DNA of 11,368 nucleotides from an uncultured delta proteobacterium. GTDB taxonomy: Bacteria; Myxococcota_A; Polyangia; Polyangiales; Polyangiaceae. The stretch lies in the NCBI GenBank assembly GCA_903858055.1, contig CAIOHM010000414.1, positions 1-11,368 of the forward strand, given 5' to 3'. This document shows, piece after piece, positions 1-6,633 of the stretch. The notes below the pieces were generated by a model. That model was not told the origin of the DNA. It saw only the letters and a program-made list of their open reading frames with translations, and ran no database searches. A program made the translations under genes and the position numbers. Each line of letters begins with the position of its first letter. Position 1 is the first letter of the stretch.

Positions 1-1
1 C

Positions 2-202
2 GAAGCGACCGGCGCGCACGCGCAGGAGGCGCTCGCGTACGACGAGCTGGCGCTCGACCATGCGCTCAAGGCCGAAGCGCTCGCGCGTGGCGAGAAGCTC
101 CCCGAGGCCGCCGCCCCGGCGCGCGAGGAGCCTGCGAAGAAGGCGACGAAGCCCGCCAAGCCCGCTCCGAAGAAGACCTCCAGCGACGACGAGGACCTGT
201 GA
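2..202 (+). CDS. C-terminal end of an unidentified protein (5' truncated by window)
   Basis: An open frame runs from the window edge to a TGA at 200-202, giving about 66 residues. It begins with an alanine/leucine-rich helical stretch (for example ALAYDELALDHALKAEALA). It then becomes a low-complexity Ala/Lys/Pro tail and ends in an acidic cluster (SSDDEDL). The stop overlaps the GTG start of the OmpA lipoprotein gene by 3 nt (GTGA), which suggests one operon and coupled translation. The helical part is reminiscent of DUF4398-type envelope proteins, which often sit beside OmpA-type genes, but this is only a resemblance. The body of the protein lies outside the window, so I assign no function. 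Codon use matches the neighbours, with third positions almost all G or C. Confidence 0.7.
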   Translation, partial: EATGAHAQEALAYDELALDHALKAEALARGEKLPEAAAPAREEPAKKATKPAKPAPKKTSSDDEDL

Positions 203-1293
203 GCCGCGCCTTCGGAACTGCCCTTCCCTCGCTCGCGCTGATCGCGCTCGGAGCCCTCGGGTGTGCCCGCGCCGACGCCCTCCACGCGCAGACCGGCGGC
301 CTCGATCAGGCCATCGCGACCGCGCGCCAGCGCGGTGCCGAACGATGCGCCCCGGTCGAACTCGCGACCGCCGAGAGCCGCACGCGCTTTGCCAAGGACT
401 CCCTCGATCGCGGCGACCTCGAGGAGGCCGAGGAGCACATCGCCCTCGCGCAGGAGAACGCCCGTTCCGCTACGCTCCGCAGCGAGCCCGAGCATTGCTT
501 CGAGAAGCCGCCGATGCCCGGCGACCGCGACGGCGACGGCATCCCCGACGACCGCGACGCGTGCCCCGACGTGCGCGAGACCTGGAACGGCTTCCTCGAC
601 GACGACGGCTGCCCCGACGACCCGGACAGCGACGCCGACGGCATCCCCGACTCGGCCGATCTGTGCATTCTGCAACCCGAAGACCGCGACGGCTACCAAG
701 ACGACGACGGCTGCCCCGACGTCGACGACGACGCCGACGGCGTGCTCGACACCGCGGACCGCTGCCGCACCGAGCGCGAGGATCGCGACGGCTTCCAAGA
801 CGACGACGGCTGCCCCGAGCCCGACAACGACGGCGACCAAGTGCTCGACGTCGACGACTTCTGCCCGAACGTGCCAGGCCCCGCGGGCGGCGAGCGCCCC
901 GGCTGCCCCGCGAAGGCTCAGGGCCCTGTGGTCGTGACCTCGAGCGAGATCCGCATCACGCAGCAGATCAACTTCGACTTCCGCAAGGCGACCATCAAGA
1001 AGGACTCCTTCTTCATCCTCGACGCCGTGCGCGACGTGCTCGTGGCGAACCCGCAGTTCCGCATCGAGGTCCAGGGCCACACGGACAACGTCGGCGGCGA
1101 GAAGTTCAACGCGAAGCTCTCGCAAGCGCGCGCCGAGTCCGTTCGTCTCTACCTCGTCAAGCACGGCGTCGCGAAAGATCGCCTCCAGGCCAAGGGCTAC
1201 GGCATGGCGCGGCCCATCGTGCCGAACAACAGCGAGTCGAACCGCGCGCTGAACCGCCGCGTGCAGTTCATCCGCATCGAAGCGAAGGACTGA
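199..1293 (+). CDS. OmpA-family lipoprotein with thrombospondin type 3 repeats
   Basis: This 364-residue envelope protein probably ties the outer membrane to peptidoglycan. The GTG start overlaps the upstream stop and follows GAGGA at 191-195. Residues 1-22 form a lipoprotein-like signal (hydrophobic core, then ALG-C with Cys22 as the candidate lipidated residue; the -3 Ala is a slightly weak lipobox). Residues 28-95 are a helical segment resembling DUF4398. Residues 109-238 hold about four Asp-rich units of 33-34 residues (DxDGDGIPD, DDDGCPD) typical of TSP3 calcium-binding repeats. Their cysteines fall in pairs: 122/138, 156/172, 189/205 and 222/236. Residues 249-362 are a canonical OmpA C-terminal domain. 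It has GHTDN (Asp296) and the LSxxRA helix (Arg311), the two residues known to grip diaminopimelate in this family, then GYG and NRRV. The fold and role are family knowledge. A Myxococcota origin and calcium stiffening are inference. Confidence 0.93.
   Translation: MSRAFGTALPSLALIALGALGCARADALHAQTGGLDQAIATARQRGAERCAPVELATAESRTRFAKDSLDRGDLEEAEEHIALAQENARSATLRSEPEHCFEKPPMPGDRDGDGIPDDRDACPDVRETWNGFLDDDGCPDDPDSDADGIPDSADLCILQPEDRDGYQDDDGCPDVDDDADGVLDTADRCRTEREDRDGFQDDDGCPEPDNDGDQVLDVDDFCPNVPGPAGGERPGCPAKAQGPVVVTSSEIRITQQINFDFRKATIKKDSFFILDAVRDVLVANPQFRIEVQGHTDNVGGEKFNAKLSQARAESVRLYLVKHGVAKDRLQAKGYGMARPIVPNNSESNRALNRRVQFIRIEAKD
598..818 (+). repeat. Three exact 20-nt copies inside the TSP3 repeat region
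   Basis: The sequence GACGACGACGGCTGCCCCGA occurs at 598-617, 700-719 and 799-818, with spacings of 102 and 99 nt (34 and 33 codons). Each copy encodes the DDDGCP core of one calcium-repeat unit. The near-constant spacing suggests in-frame duplication of a 33-34-codon unit within the gene. The nucleotide identity may also reflect strong codon preference acting on a conserved peptide. Confidence 0.85.
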
Positions 1294-1321
1294 GCGGCAC
1301 GTCGCCGCGCGCGCGCGTGCG
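1294..1321. terminator. Possible hairpin between convergent genes, no T-tract
   Basis: Only 34 nt separate the OmpA stop from the stop of the opposing pseudouridine synthase gene. Directly after the OmpA stop lies a perfect 5-bp stem, GCGGC (1294-1298) and GCCGC (1304-1308), with a 5-nt loop. An alternative stem pairs GCACG (1297-1301) with CGTGC (1316-1320). There is no run of T on either strand, so this is not a standard intrinsic terminator. It could still slow polymerase from both sides. GC-rich sequence forms such stems easily, hence the low confidence. Confidence 0.25.
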
Positions 1322-1327
1322 TCGGGG

Positions 1328-2287
1328 TCAAAGGACGAGCGAGGCCCAGAAGTCGCTGAGATCGCGCGGGAGCGGCGCCTCGAGGAGAAGCGGCGCGCCC
1401 GTGACCGGGTGCGGGAGCTCGAGCTGCCAGGCATGAAGCGCGTGCCGCGGGAGTTCGAGCAGCTCGAAATCGCTCGGGGAGAGCTCGCCGTCGGCCCCCT
1501 TGGCGAAGAGCGAGTCGTCGGGACCGTAGAGTTTGTCGCCGACGATCGGGAAACCCAAACTTGCAAGATGCAAGCGAATCTGATGCTGACGCCCGGTCTC
1601 GAGATCGCAGCGGACGAGCGCGTACGGCTTACCCTCGAGCGAGCGCCTTTCGCCCTGCACCTCGAAGCGCGTGGCGGCCCAGAGCCCCTGCCCCTCGGGC
1701 ACCACGTGCATGCGCACGCCGGTGTTGTGAGCGGGGTCGAGCTCGACGTTGCGCTCGAGGCGAAACGCCTTCTTTCCCTCGTATTCCGGAGCTCCCCAGG
1801 TGATCGCGAGGTAGCGCTTCTCGATGCCCACGCGCGCCTCGAGGGCCATCTTCGCTTTGCGATCCGCCTCCGGGTGCTTCACGAGCACGAGCACGCCGCT
1901 CGTCTCGCGATCGATGCGGTGCGCGAGCGAGAGCCATTGCCCCGGGCGCTCGGCCTTGAGGAGACGAATGACCGTGTTGTGGTGGTAGCGCGCGGTCGGG
2001 TGCACGGGCACGCCCGCGGGCTTGTTGACCACGAGCAAGTGCTCGTCTTCGAAGACCACGGGGATGTCGGTGGGGACCGGGTCTTCGTCCCACGGCGCGC
2101 GCCAGAGCACGACGAGCTGGTCGGGGCGCAGGCGATCGTTCGAGCGGAGGTGCTTGCCGTAAGCGTCGTAGGCGGAGAGTTCGATGATGCGTTGCGTGCG
2201 CGTGCGGCTCGTGCGCCGAAACTCGTGGTGCAGGAAGACGTCGAGGCGCTGCTTGGCGCGCTCCGCAGGCACCCGAAACACCGACAT
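1328..2287 (-). CDS. RluA-family pseudouridine synthase with S4 domain
   Basis: This 319-residue enzyme is predicted to isomerise uridine to pseudouridine in structured RNA, probably rRNA or tRNA, in the cytosol. Residues about 13-60 form an S4 RNA-binding domain (QRLDVFL, then TRTQRIIEL and the RSNDRLRPDQLV end). The catalytic domain follows. NKPAGVPVHP is at 88-97 and the active-site motif HRIDRETSG at 123-131, with catalytic Asp126. KRYLAI includes Tyr159. GRQHQIRLHLASLGFPIVGD spans 232-251, and RHALHAWQLELPHPVTG is near the C-terminus. I chose ATG 2287 because it places the S4 domain where the family has it. That start lacks a good Shine-Dalgarno sequence. GTG 2344, or TTG 2353 (preceded by GAGG at 6 nt), are alternatives adding 19 or 22 residues. 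The RNA target cannot be read from sequence, so no RluA/C/D symbol is given. The gene runs convergently into the OmpA gene. Confidence 0.92.
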   Translation of the reverse strand: MSVFRVPAERAKQRLDVFLHHEFRRTSRTRTQRIIELSAYDAYGKHLRSNDRLRPDQLVVLWRAPWDEDPVPTDIPVVFEDEHLLVVNKPAGVPVHPTARYHHNTVIRLLKAERPGQWLSLAHRIDRETSGVLVLVKHPEADRKAKMALEARVGIEKRYLAITWGAPEYEGKKAFRLERNVELDPAHNTGVRMHVVPEGQGLWAATRFEVQGERRSLEGKPYALVRCDLETGRQHQIRLHLASLGFPIVGDKLYGPDDSLFAKGADGELSPSDFELLELPRHALHAWQLELPHPVTGAPLLLEAPLPRDLSDFWASLVL

Positions 2288-2482
2288 GACCGCGTCTTCG
2301 TCGACGCCTTCGGGGCGGACGATCGACCCATCGTCGACCTTCACCCGCGTCAACGAGCGCCTCGATGGCCGGTTTTCCGCGCGAAACCCATGATTTCGGC
2401 ATAGCCCACCCGCCGCCGGAACGCAGCCCTCGTGCACGCCGAAGGCTGTGAAATCCCGCCAAACGTGGTAGCCGGGAGGCCG
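2288..2482. promoter_or_regulatory. Divergent intergenic region with imperfect inverted repeat
   Basis: These 195 nt separate two genes transcribed away from each other, so they should hold a promoter for each, unless the synthase uses an upstream start. I found no convincing -35/-10 pair on either strand. The one ordered element is GGTTTTCCGCGCGAAACCC at 2371-2389. It forms an inverted repeat with 6 of 7 arm positions paired around CGCGC, and could be an operator or a short hairpin. A ribosome-binding-like GGGAGG at 2474-2479 serves the plus-strand gene. Confidence 0.4.
2474..2479 (+). promoter_or_regulatory. Shine-Dalgarno-like GGGAGG before the GlgA-like gene
   Basis: GGGAGG lies 3 nt upstream of ATG 2483. 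The spacing is short but the motif is purine-rich and unique in this region. It supports ATG 2483 over the in-frame upstream ATG at 2432. The family alignment agrees, because the predicted protein then begins MDILFATTDVAP, matching the MKILFVTSEVAP-type N-terminus of GlgA proteins. Confidence 0.5.
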
Positions 2483-3943
2483 ATGGATATCCTTTTTGCG
2501 ACGACGGACGTCGCTCCGTACACCGGGTCGAGCGCTCTGGCCGAAGTGGCGGCCGCCCTCCCCAAGCACCTCAAGCTCCTCGGCGCCTCGGTCGCCCTCG
2601 TCGCGCCGCGGCTGCGCGCGTTCGAAGAAGCGGGCCTCTTCGTCGCGCGCCGCCTCACGCCGCTCTCGTTCGAGGTCGCGGGCGAGAAGGTCGACGTCAC
2701 CGTGTACGACGGGCGCTTGCCCTCGCAGGTCGAGCTCGTGCTGCTCGACCTGGAGAACGCGCTCGGCGATCGCGACGCGCTCCTCACGGCCGGCGAGAAC
2801 GACGCGGCACGTGCACGCCGGTCGTCCATTTTTGCGCGCGCGGTGCTCGAGCTCGCCGTCGTTCGTTCACGCCAAGGTCAACCCGTCGACGTGGTCCACG
2901 CGAACGACGCCGTGAGCGCGCTCGTCGTGCCGCACCTCGCGCTGCTGCGTGACTCGGAGCCGGCGCTCCGCCAAACGCGCGCCGTCGTCTCGGTGCACGA
3001 CCCGCGTGCACAGGGCGTGATCGCCCGCGACGCCGTTCCTGCGCTCGGGCTCCCCGCGTCGTTCACGAGCTCGCTCGCAGGCTCTTCCGAGGGAGTGACC
3101 TCGCTCGCCCTGGGTGTGCAGCTCGCCGAAGCGGTCTTCTTCCCCGGCGAGACCGTGCTCCGCGACGCGCGCGAAGGAACGTTCGGGCGCAACCTCGCCG
3201 AGGCCCTCGCCGCGCGCACGGGGACCACGCGGGCCATCGAGCCGGGCATCGACGCCTCGCGCTGGGCGCCTGCGACCGACGTGCACATCCCCGCGCACTT
3301 CGACCCGGAAGACACGAGCGGCAAGGCGCGCTGCAAGGGTGCACTGCTCAGCGAGCTCGGCTTCGCGCTCGAGGGTGACTTCCCGCTCGCCGTCGCCGTG
3401 ACCACGCTCGACGAGAGCTCCGGCGCCGAGGTCCTCCTCGCCGCGCTGCCTTCGATCGTCGCGACCACCGAAGCCCGCGTGGCCGTGCTCGTCACCGAAG
3501 CAAAGGCCGACACCGCTAAGCTCGACGCGCTCGCCGCGACGCTCGGCGACTCCGTGCGCGTGGTGAAGCGCCCCGCCGAGGGTCTTCAGCATCGCGCGCT
3601 CGCCGGCGCAGACTGGCTCCTTGCTCCGCACCGCGACGAGGCCACCGCGACCCTCGCGCGCCTCGCACAGCGCTACGGCACCGCGCCGATCGTGCGCGCC
3701 GTGGGCGCCTTCGCCGACACCGTCGTCGACGCCGACGCGACGTGCGAAACGGGCACCGGCTTCACCTTCCAAGAGAGCGCCCCCGAGGCCCTGACGGCCG
3801 CATGCCAGCGCGCGCGCACGGGCTACGGCGCGATCGCGGCGGCTCGACTGCGTCGCCGCATGCTCCGCCTCGACCGCGGCTGGGATCGCTCGGCACGCGT
3901 CCACGACCGCATCTTCCGTGCGTTCGCGGCGCCCACGAGCTGA
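2483..3943 (+). CDS. Glycogen synthase-like (GT5/GlgA-type) protein with degenerate active site
   Basis: The protein has 486 residues, close to the roughly 480 of bacterial GlgA, and the whole GT-B layout can be followed. The N-terminal Rossmann start is MDILFATTDVAP with ALAEVAAALPKHLKLLG. DVVHAND is at 136-142, GIDASRWAPATD at 255-266, YGTAPIVR at 398-405, GAFADTVVD at 408-416, GTGFTF at 424-429, and a C-terminal GWDRSAR helix. The residues that bind ADP-glucose are mostly gone. By my alignment to E. coli GlgA, the KTGG loop (Lys15) is GSSA at 15-18. Arg300 is Thr308 and Lys305 is Ser313 (SRLTSQKG became TTLDESSG). The LNG before the GVD is replaced by EPG. HAHDWH is HANDAV, and FEPCG is DEATA, keeping Glu386. 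Family membership is clear. Loss of glucosyltransferase activity, and perhaps a binding or regulatory role, is inference. No frameshift or internal stop is visible, so it is not a simple pseudogene. Confidence 0.85.
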   Translation: MDILFATTDVAPYTGSSALAEVAAALPKHLKLLGASVALVAPRLRAFEEAGLFVARRLTPLSFEVAGEKVDVTVYDGRLPSQVELVLLDLENALGDRDALLTAGENDAARARRSSIFARAVLELAVVRSRQGQPVDVVHANDAVSALVVPHLALLRDSEPALRQTRAVVSVHDPRAQGVIARDAVPALGLPASFTSSLAGSSEGVTSLALGVQLAEAVFFPGETVLRDAREGTFGRNLAEALAARTGTTRAIEPGIDASRWAPATDVHIPAHFDPEDTSGKARCKGALLSELGFALEGDFPLAVAVTTLDESSGAEVLLAALPSIVATTEARVAVLVTEAKADTAKLDALAATLGDSVRVVKRPAEGLQHRALAGADWLLAPHRDEATATLARLAQRYGTAPIVRAVGAFADTVVDADATCETGTGFTFQESAPEALTAACQRARTGYGAIAAARLRRRMLRLDRGWDRSARVHDRIFRAFAAPTS

Positions 3944-3964
3944 CCGAACGACCGAGCTCGCGCC

Positions 3965-4726
3965 TCACGCCCGCGCGTGGAACGCGAAGGCGAAGGCGCG
4001 CGCGCGAAGGTAGCTGCCCGCATAGAGCAACGCCTGCGCGAGCACGAGCCCAACCCCGTACCCGAACTTGGCCGCGAACGCGGCGACCGCACCGAGCGCG
4101 AGCGACCCAAAGGCCGCGCCCACGGTGAAGCGCAACGCGGGGGATCCGCCTCCTTGCATCGCCTCGATCGCACGAAGCCACGCGGCGGTGACGCCCGTTT
4201 CTTCGTGGGCCACGAGCGCGCGTGCGAGACGCTCCGCGCCCATCGAGACCAGCGCGAGCGCCAGGCTCGGCACCGCGAGTCCCAGCGCGAGCAGCACGTT
4301 GCCCTGGGTGCCGAGCGAGGCGATCGGCGCCTCACGCACGGCGTAGGCTGGCGAGAACGCCGCCGCGACGAGCATGCCCGTGGGAATGGCGCCGATGACG
4401 CGCACGCCCACCATGCGAAGGGCGAGGCGCGCGCTCGTGAGCGCCGACCCGAGCGCACGCGCATGCGCGACTTCCACCAGAAGACCCGCTGCCCAGCGCG
4501 CGAGCGCCAACAGCACGAAGACGAGCGCCGCCGAGGAAAATACCGGGCCACGCTGAGCGAGCGTCTCGATGATCTCGAGCCCGCCCGGGGCCACGAGGGC
4601 CTCGGCCCCGAGGTGCGGCCATTGCGCGCGAAGCGATGCGACGACCGGAGCCGAGACGACGAGCGCGAAGAACGCATCGAGCCCCCAAGAGGCTCCCGCG
4701 AAGAACGACGACGTGCGCGCGCTCAT
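3965..4726 (-). CDS. Six-helix membrane protein of unknown family
   Basis: The 253-residue protein is very rich in Ala, Leu, Val and Gly. About six hydrophobic spans can be marked at residues 14-32, 63-84, 106-127, 142-161, 201-218 and 221-240. A long polar stretch with a short helix (AAWLRAIEAMQGGG, 181-194) lies between the fourth and fifth. Charged residues cluster in the short loops. I do not recognise a family and see no transporter or enzyme motif. Its ATG overlaps the stop of the M1 peptidase gene (ATGA at 4723-4726), so it is probably translated by coupling and works with, or is regulated like, the peptidase operon. As last gene of the operon it ends 21 nt from the convergent GlgA-like gene, with no terminator hairpin visible. 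Roles such as peptide movement across the inner membrane or anchoring of the M1 enzyme are guesses only. Confidence 0.8.
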   Translation of the reverse strand: MSARTSSFFAGASWGLDAFFALVVSAPVVASLRAQWPHLGAEALVAPGGLEIIETLAQRGPVFSSAALVFVLLALARWAAGLLVEVAHARALGSALTSARLALRMVGVRVIGAIPTGMLVAAAFSPAYAVREAPIASLGTQGNVLLALGLAVPSLALALVSMGAERLARALVAHEETGVTAAWLRAIEAMQGGGSPALRFTVGAAFGSLALGAVAAFAAKFGYGVGLVLAQALLYAGSYLRARAFAFAFHARA

Positions 4727-6633
4727 GCGCCCACCAACGCGAAGAGCGCCTGGAGCACCGCCGTGAGCACGCGCGCGGTGCGCGAGAAGAAAGGTGCGCG
4801 ACCTTCCTCGGTCACCCGCGTGTCGTTGTCGCGGCGCGCATCGACGAGCACCTTGCGATCGGGGTCCACGGTGACGCGACGCACGCAGCGGTCGCCTTCA
4901 TAGGTGCGCTCGAAGGCGTCGAGGTCCGCAGGCCAGGGAAAGCGCTCGGTGTGGCCGTCACCGAAGATCACCTCGACCTCGTTCGGCGGCGAGAGAGAGC
5001 CGCGGCGTTCGGCGCGCACGAGGGTGCTCTTGACGACAGGCTTGAGCTCTTCCCCCTTCGAGGCCTTGCGGTCGGCGCCCTCGCCCACGAAGCCGTTCGC
5101 CTCGCGCTTGCTCTCGCATGCGAGCCGCACGACCTCGAAGTCAACCCACCCGCGCTCGAAGACAGCGCGGTGAAAGAAGGCCGCGGCCGCTTCGCCGATG
5201 ACCTCGCGAAAGACCGTCTCGATGTCCGCCGGCGTGGGGTGCTCGAGGGCGAAGCGTTCGCCGTAGGTGCGCATGGCGGCGTCGAAGCGCTCGACCCCGA
5301 ACGCGCGGCGCATCGTCGTGAGCACGGCGCCGGTGCGCCCGTAGACGAGGTTCCCGTAGTCGCGACCCGAGAGAAACTCGTCCGCGCGCGAGGCCACCGC
5401 GCGGTGCGACACGGCACCGACGCTCGAGCCCCCATGCATGCGCTCGTCGCTGAGCGCGAGCGGGCCGAGCTCGATCACCGCGGCATCGCCGTAGTGGTCG
5501 TGCATCCAGCGCCCCTCGGCGTAGGTGTTGAAACCCTCGTCGAGGAAGGGCGACGCGAACTCGTTCGAGCCGAAGAGCCCGTAAAACCACTGGTGACCGA
5601 GCTCGTGCACGGTCACCAGTTCGATGTCGCGAAACGCAGGCGGAGTCCACCAGGCACCGCCGGTCGTGATGAGCGTCGGGTACTCCATGCCGCCGGCCTC
5701 TTCGACCCCGGCCGGTGGGTGAACGATGCTCAGCACGCGGTAGGGGTAACGCACGTACCACGACGAGAACTCGTCGATCGCTGCGGCCGCGACCTCGAGC
5801 TCGCGGCGTGCAACGGCATCGTACCCCGGCGGGAACGCGACGACGATGCGGCGCCCGCTTACCGTGCGCTCGAGGAAGCGGAATTTGTCCCACGCCGCGA
5901 ACGCGAAGTCGTGCACGTCGCTCTGCACGTGACGCACGACCCGGCGCCCATCTTCGACGCGCTCCTCCTGGCGTTCTCCGGTCGCGACGACGGCGAAGGC
6001 TTCGGGAACGCGCACGGTGACGTCGTAGCGGCCGTAGTCCGCGTAGAACTCGGAGTAGTGGTGGAACGGGAAGTGCGCGAAGTTGCCGCTCGGCTCGAGC
6101 TTCGCGAGCTTCGGGAACCACTGCGCGACCATGTGGAAGCTGCCGCCGTAGCCCGTGCGCTCGACCACCTTGGGGAGCTGCGCGCGAAACGCGACGAGGA
6201 CCGTGGCGCGGGTGCCGGGCGCAATGCTCCGCGGGAGCGAGAGGCGAATGTCCGTGCGGTCGTCGCTCGAGTGCTCGCGATCGAAGTGGTCAGGCCAGAG
6301 CTCGACCGGCTCGGTGCCCTCGACGACGAGCTTCACGCTCATGAGCTCCGTGTAGCCCCAGTGGTCCGGTGCGTCGGTGCCACGACCACCCACGCCGCCG
6401 CGGAAGAACGTCGTGCGGTCGTTCGCGAAGGCGTTCAGGTAGAGGTGCCACCAGAGCTCGTCGAGCGGCTTCGCGCTCGCGTTCGTGAGCTCCACGCGCT
6501 CGTGCCCCGTGAGCTCGTGCGAGCCCGTGTCGAGGTTCACGTCAATCGTGTAGTCTACACGTTGAGGATCGCGCGCAGCCGACGCGTGGGCGGAAAGCAG
6601 GCATGCAACGAACGCCGGAGCGAGACGCTTCAC
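4723..6633 (-). CDS. M1-family (gluzincin) zinc metallopeptidase, probably exported
   Basis: The predicted protein has 636 residues from GTG 6633, whose GTGA overlaps the stop of the M3 gene. No Shine-Dalgarno is visible, so coupling is likely. The N-terminus, V/MKRLAP then a hydrophobic run ending AHASA-AR, looks like a cleavable signal peptide with cleavage near residue 19. This suggests periplasmic or surface location. The zinc site is complete. HELGH is at 343-347 and Glu366 lies 19 residues after the second His (LDEGFNTYAE), the spacing of M1 enzymes. GGMEYP at 314-319 corresponds to the GAMEN exopeptidase motif. Tyr431 (YGRTG) is the candidate transition-state tyrosine. Residues 22-210 form the beta-rich M1 N-terminal domain. 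Residues after about 500 form a small beta-rich tail ending in a hydrophobic segment (617-636). M1 family members are usually aminopeptidases, but the substrate is not readable here. The longer frame to 6825 is rejected. Confidence 0.92.
   Translation of the reverse strand: MKRLAPAFVACLLSAHASAARDPQRVDYTIDVNLDTGSHELTGHERVELTNASAKPLDELWWHLYLNAFANDRTTFFRGGVGGRGTDAPDHWGYTELMSVKLVVEGTEPVELWPDHFDREHSSDDRTDIRLSLPRSIAPGTRATVLVAFRAQLPKVVERTGYGGSFHMVAQWFPKLAKLEPSGNFAHFPFHHYSEFYADYGRYDVTVRVPEAFAVVATGERQEERVEDGRRVVRHVQSDVHDFAFAAWDKFRFLERTVSGRRIVVAFPPGYDAVARRELEVAAAAIDEFSSWYVRYPYRVLSIVHPPAGVEEAGGMEYPTLITTGGAWWTPPAFRDIELVTVHELGHQWFYGLFGSNEFASPFLDEGFNTYAEGRWMHDHYGDAAVIELGPLALSDERMHGGSSVGAVSHRAVASRADEFLSGRDYGNLVYGRTGAVLTTMRRAFGVERFDAAMRTYGERFALEHPTPADIETVFREVIGEAAAAFFHRAVFERGWVDFEVVRLACESKREANGFVGEGADRKASKGEELKPVVKSTLVRAERRGSLSPPNEVEVIFGDGHTERFPWPADLDAFERTYEGDRCVRRVTVDPDRKVLVDARRDNDTRVTEEGRAPFFSRTARVLTAVLQALFALVGA

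Noticed and set aside
60..1436. 458-codon plus-strand frame overlapping the OmpA lipoprotein
   Set aside because: Its product is an Arg/Pro-rich low-complexity shadow, while the alternative frame gives a signal sequence, TSP3 repeats and an OmpA domain.
2288..2569. Extension of the pseudouridine synthase to 2569
   Set aside because: It would overlap the start of the divergent GlgA-like gene and adds sequence unlike the family. Modest extensions to 2344 or 2353 remain possible.
2867..3904. 345-codon minus-strand open frame antisense to the GlgA-like gene
   Set aside because: The plus strand aligns end to end with GlgA proteins. The antisense product is Arg/Gly/Glu-rich without a recognisable fold.
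2483..3943. Calling the GlgA-like gene a decayed pseudogene
   Set aside because: There is no stop or frameshift, the length is normal, and the third-position GC pattern is intact. Only specific active-site residues changed, which fits repurposing better than decay.
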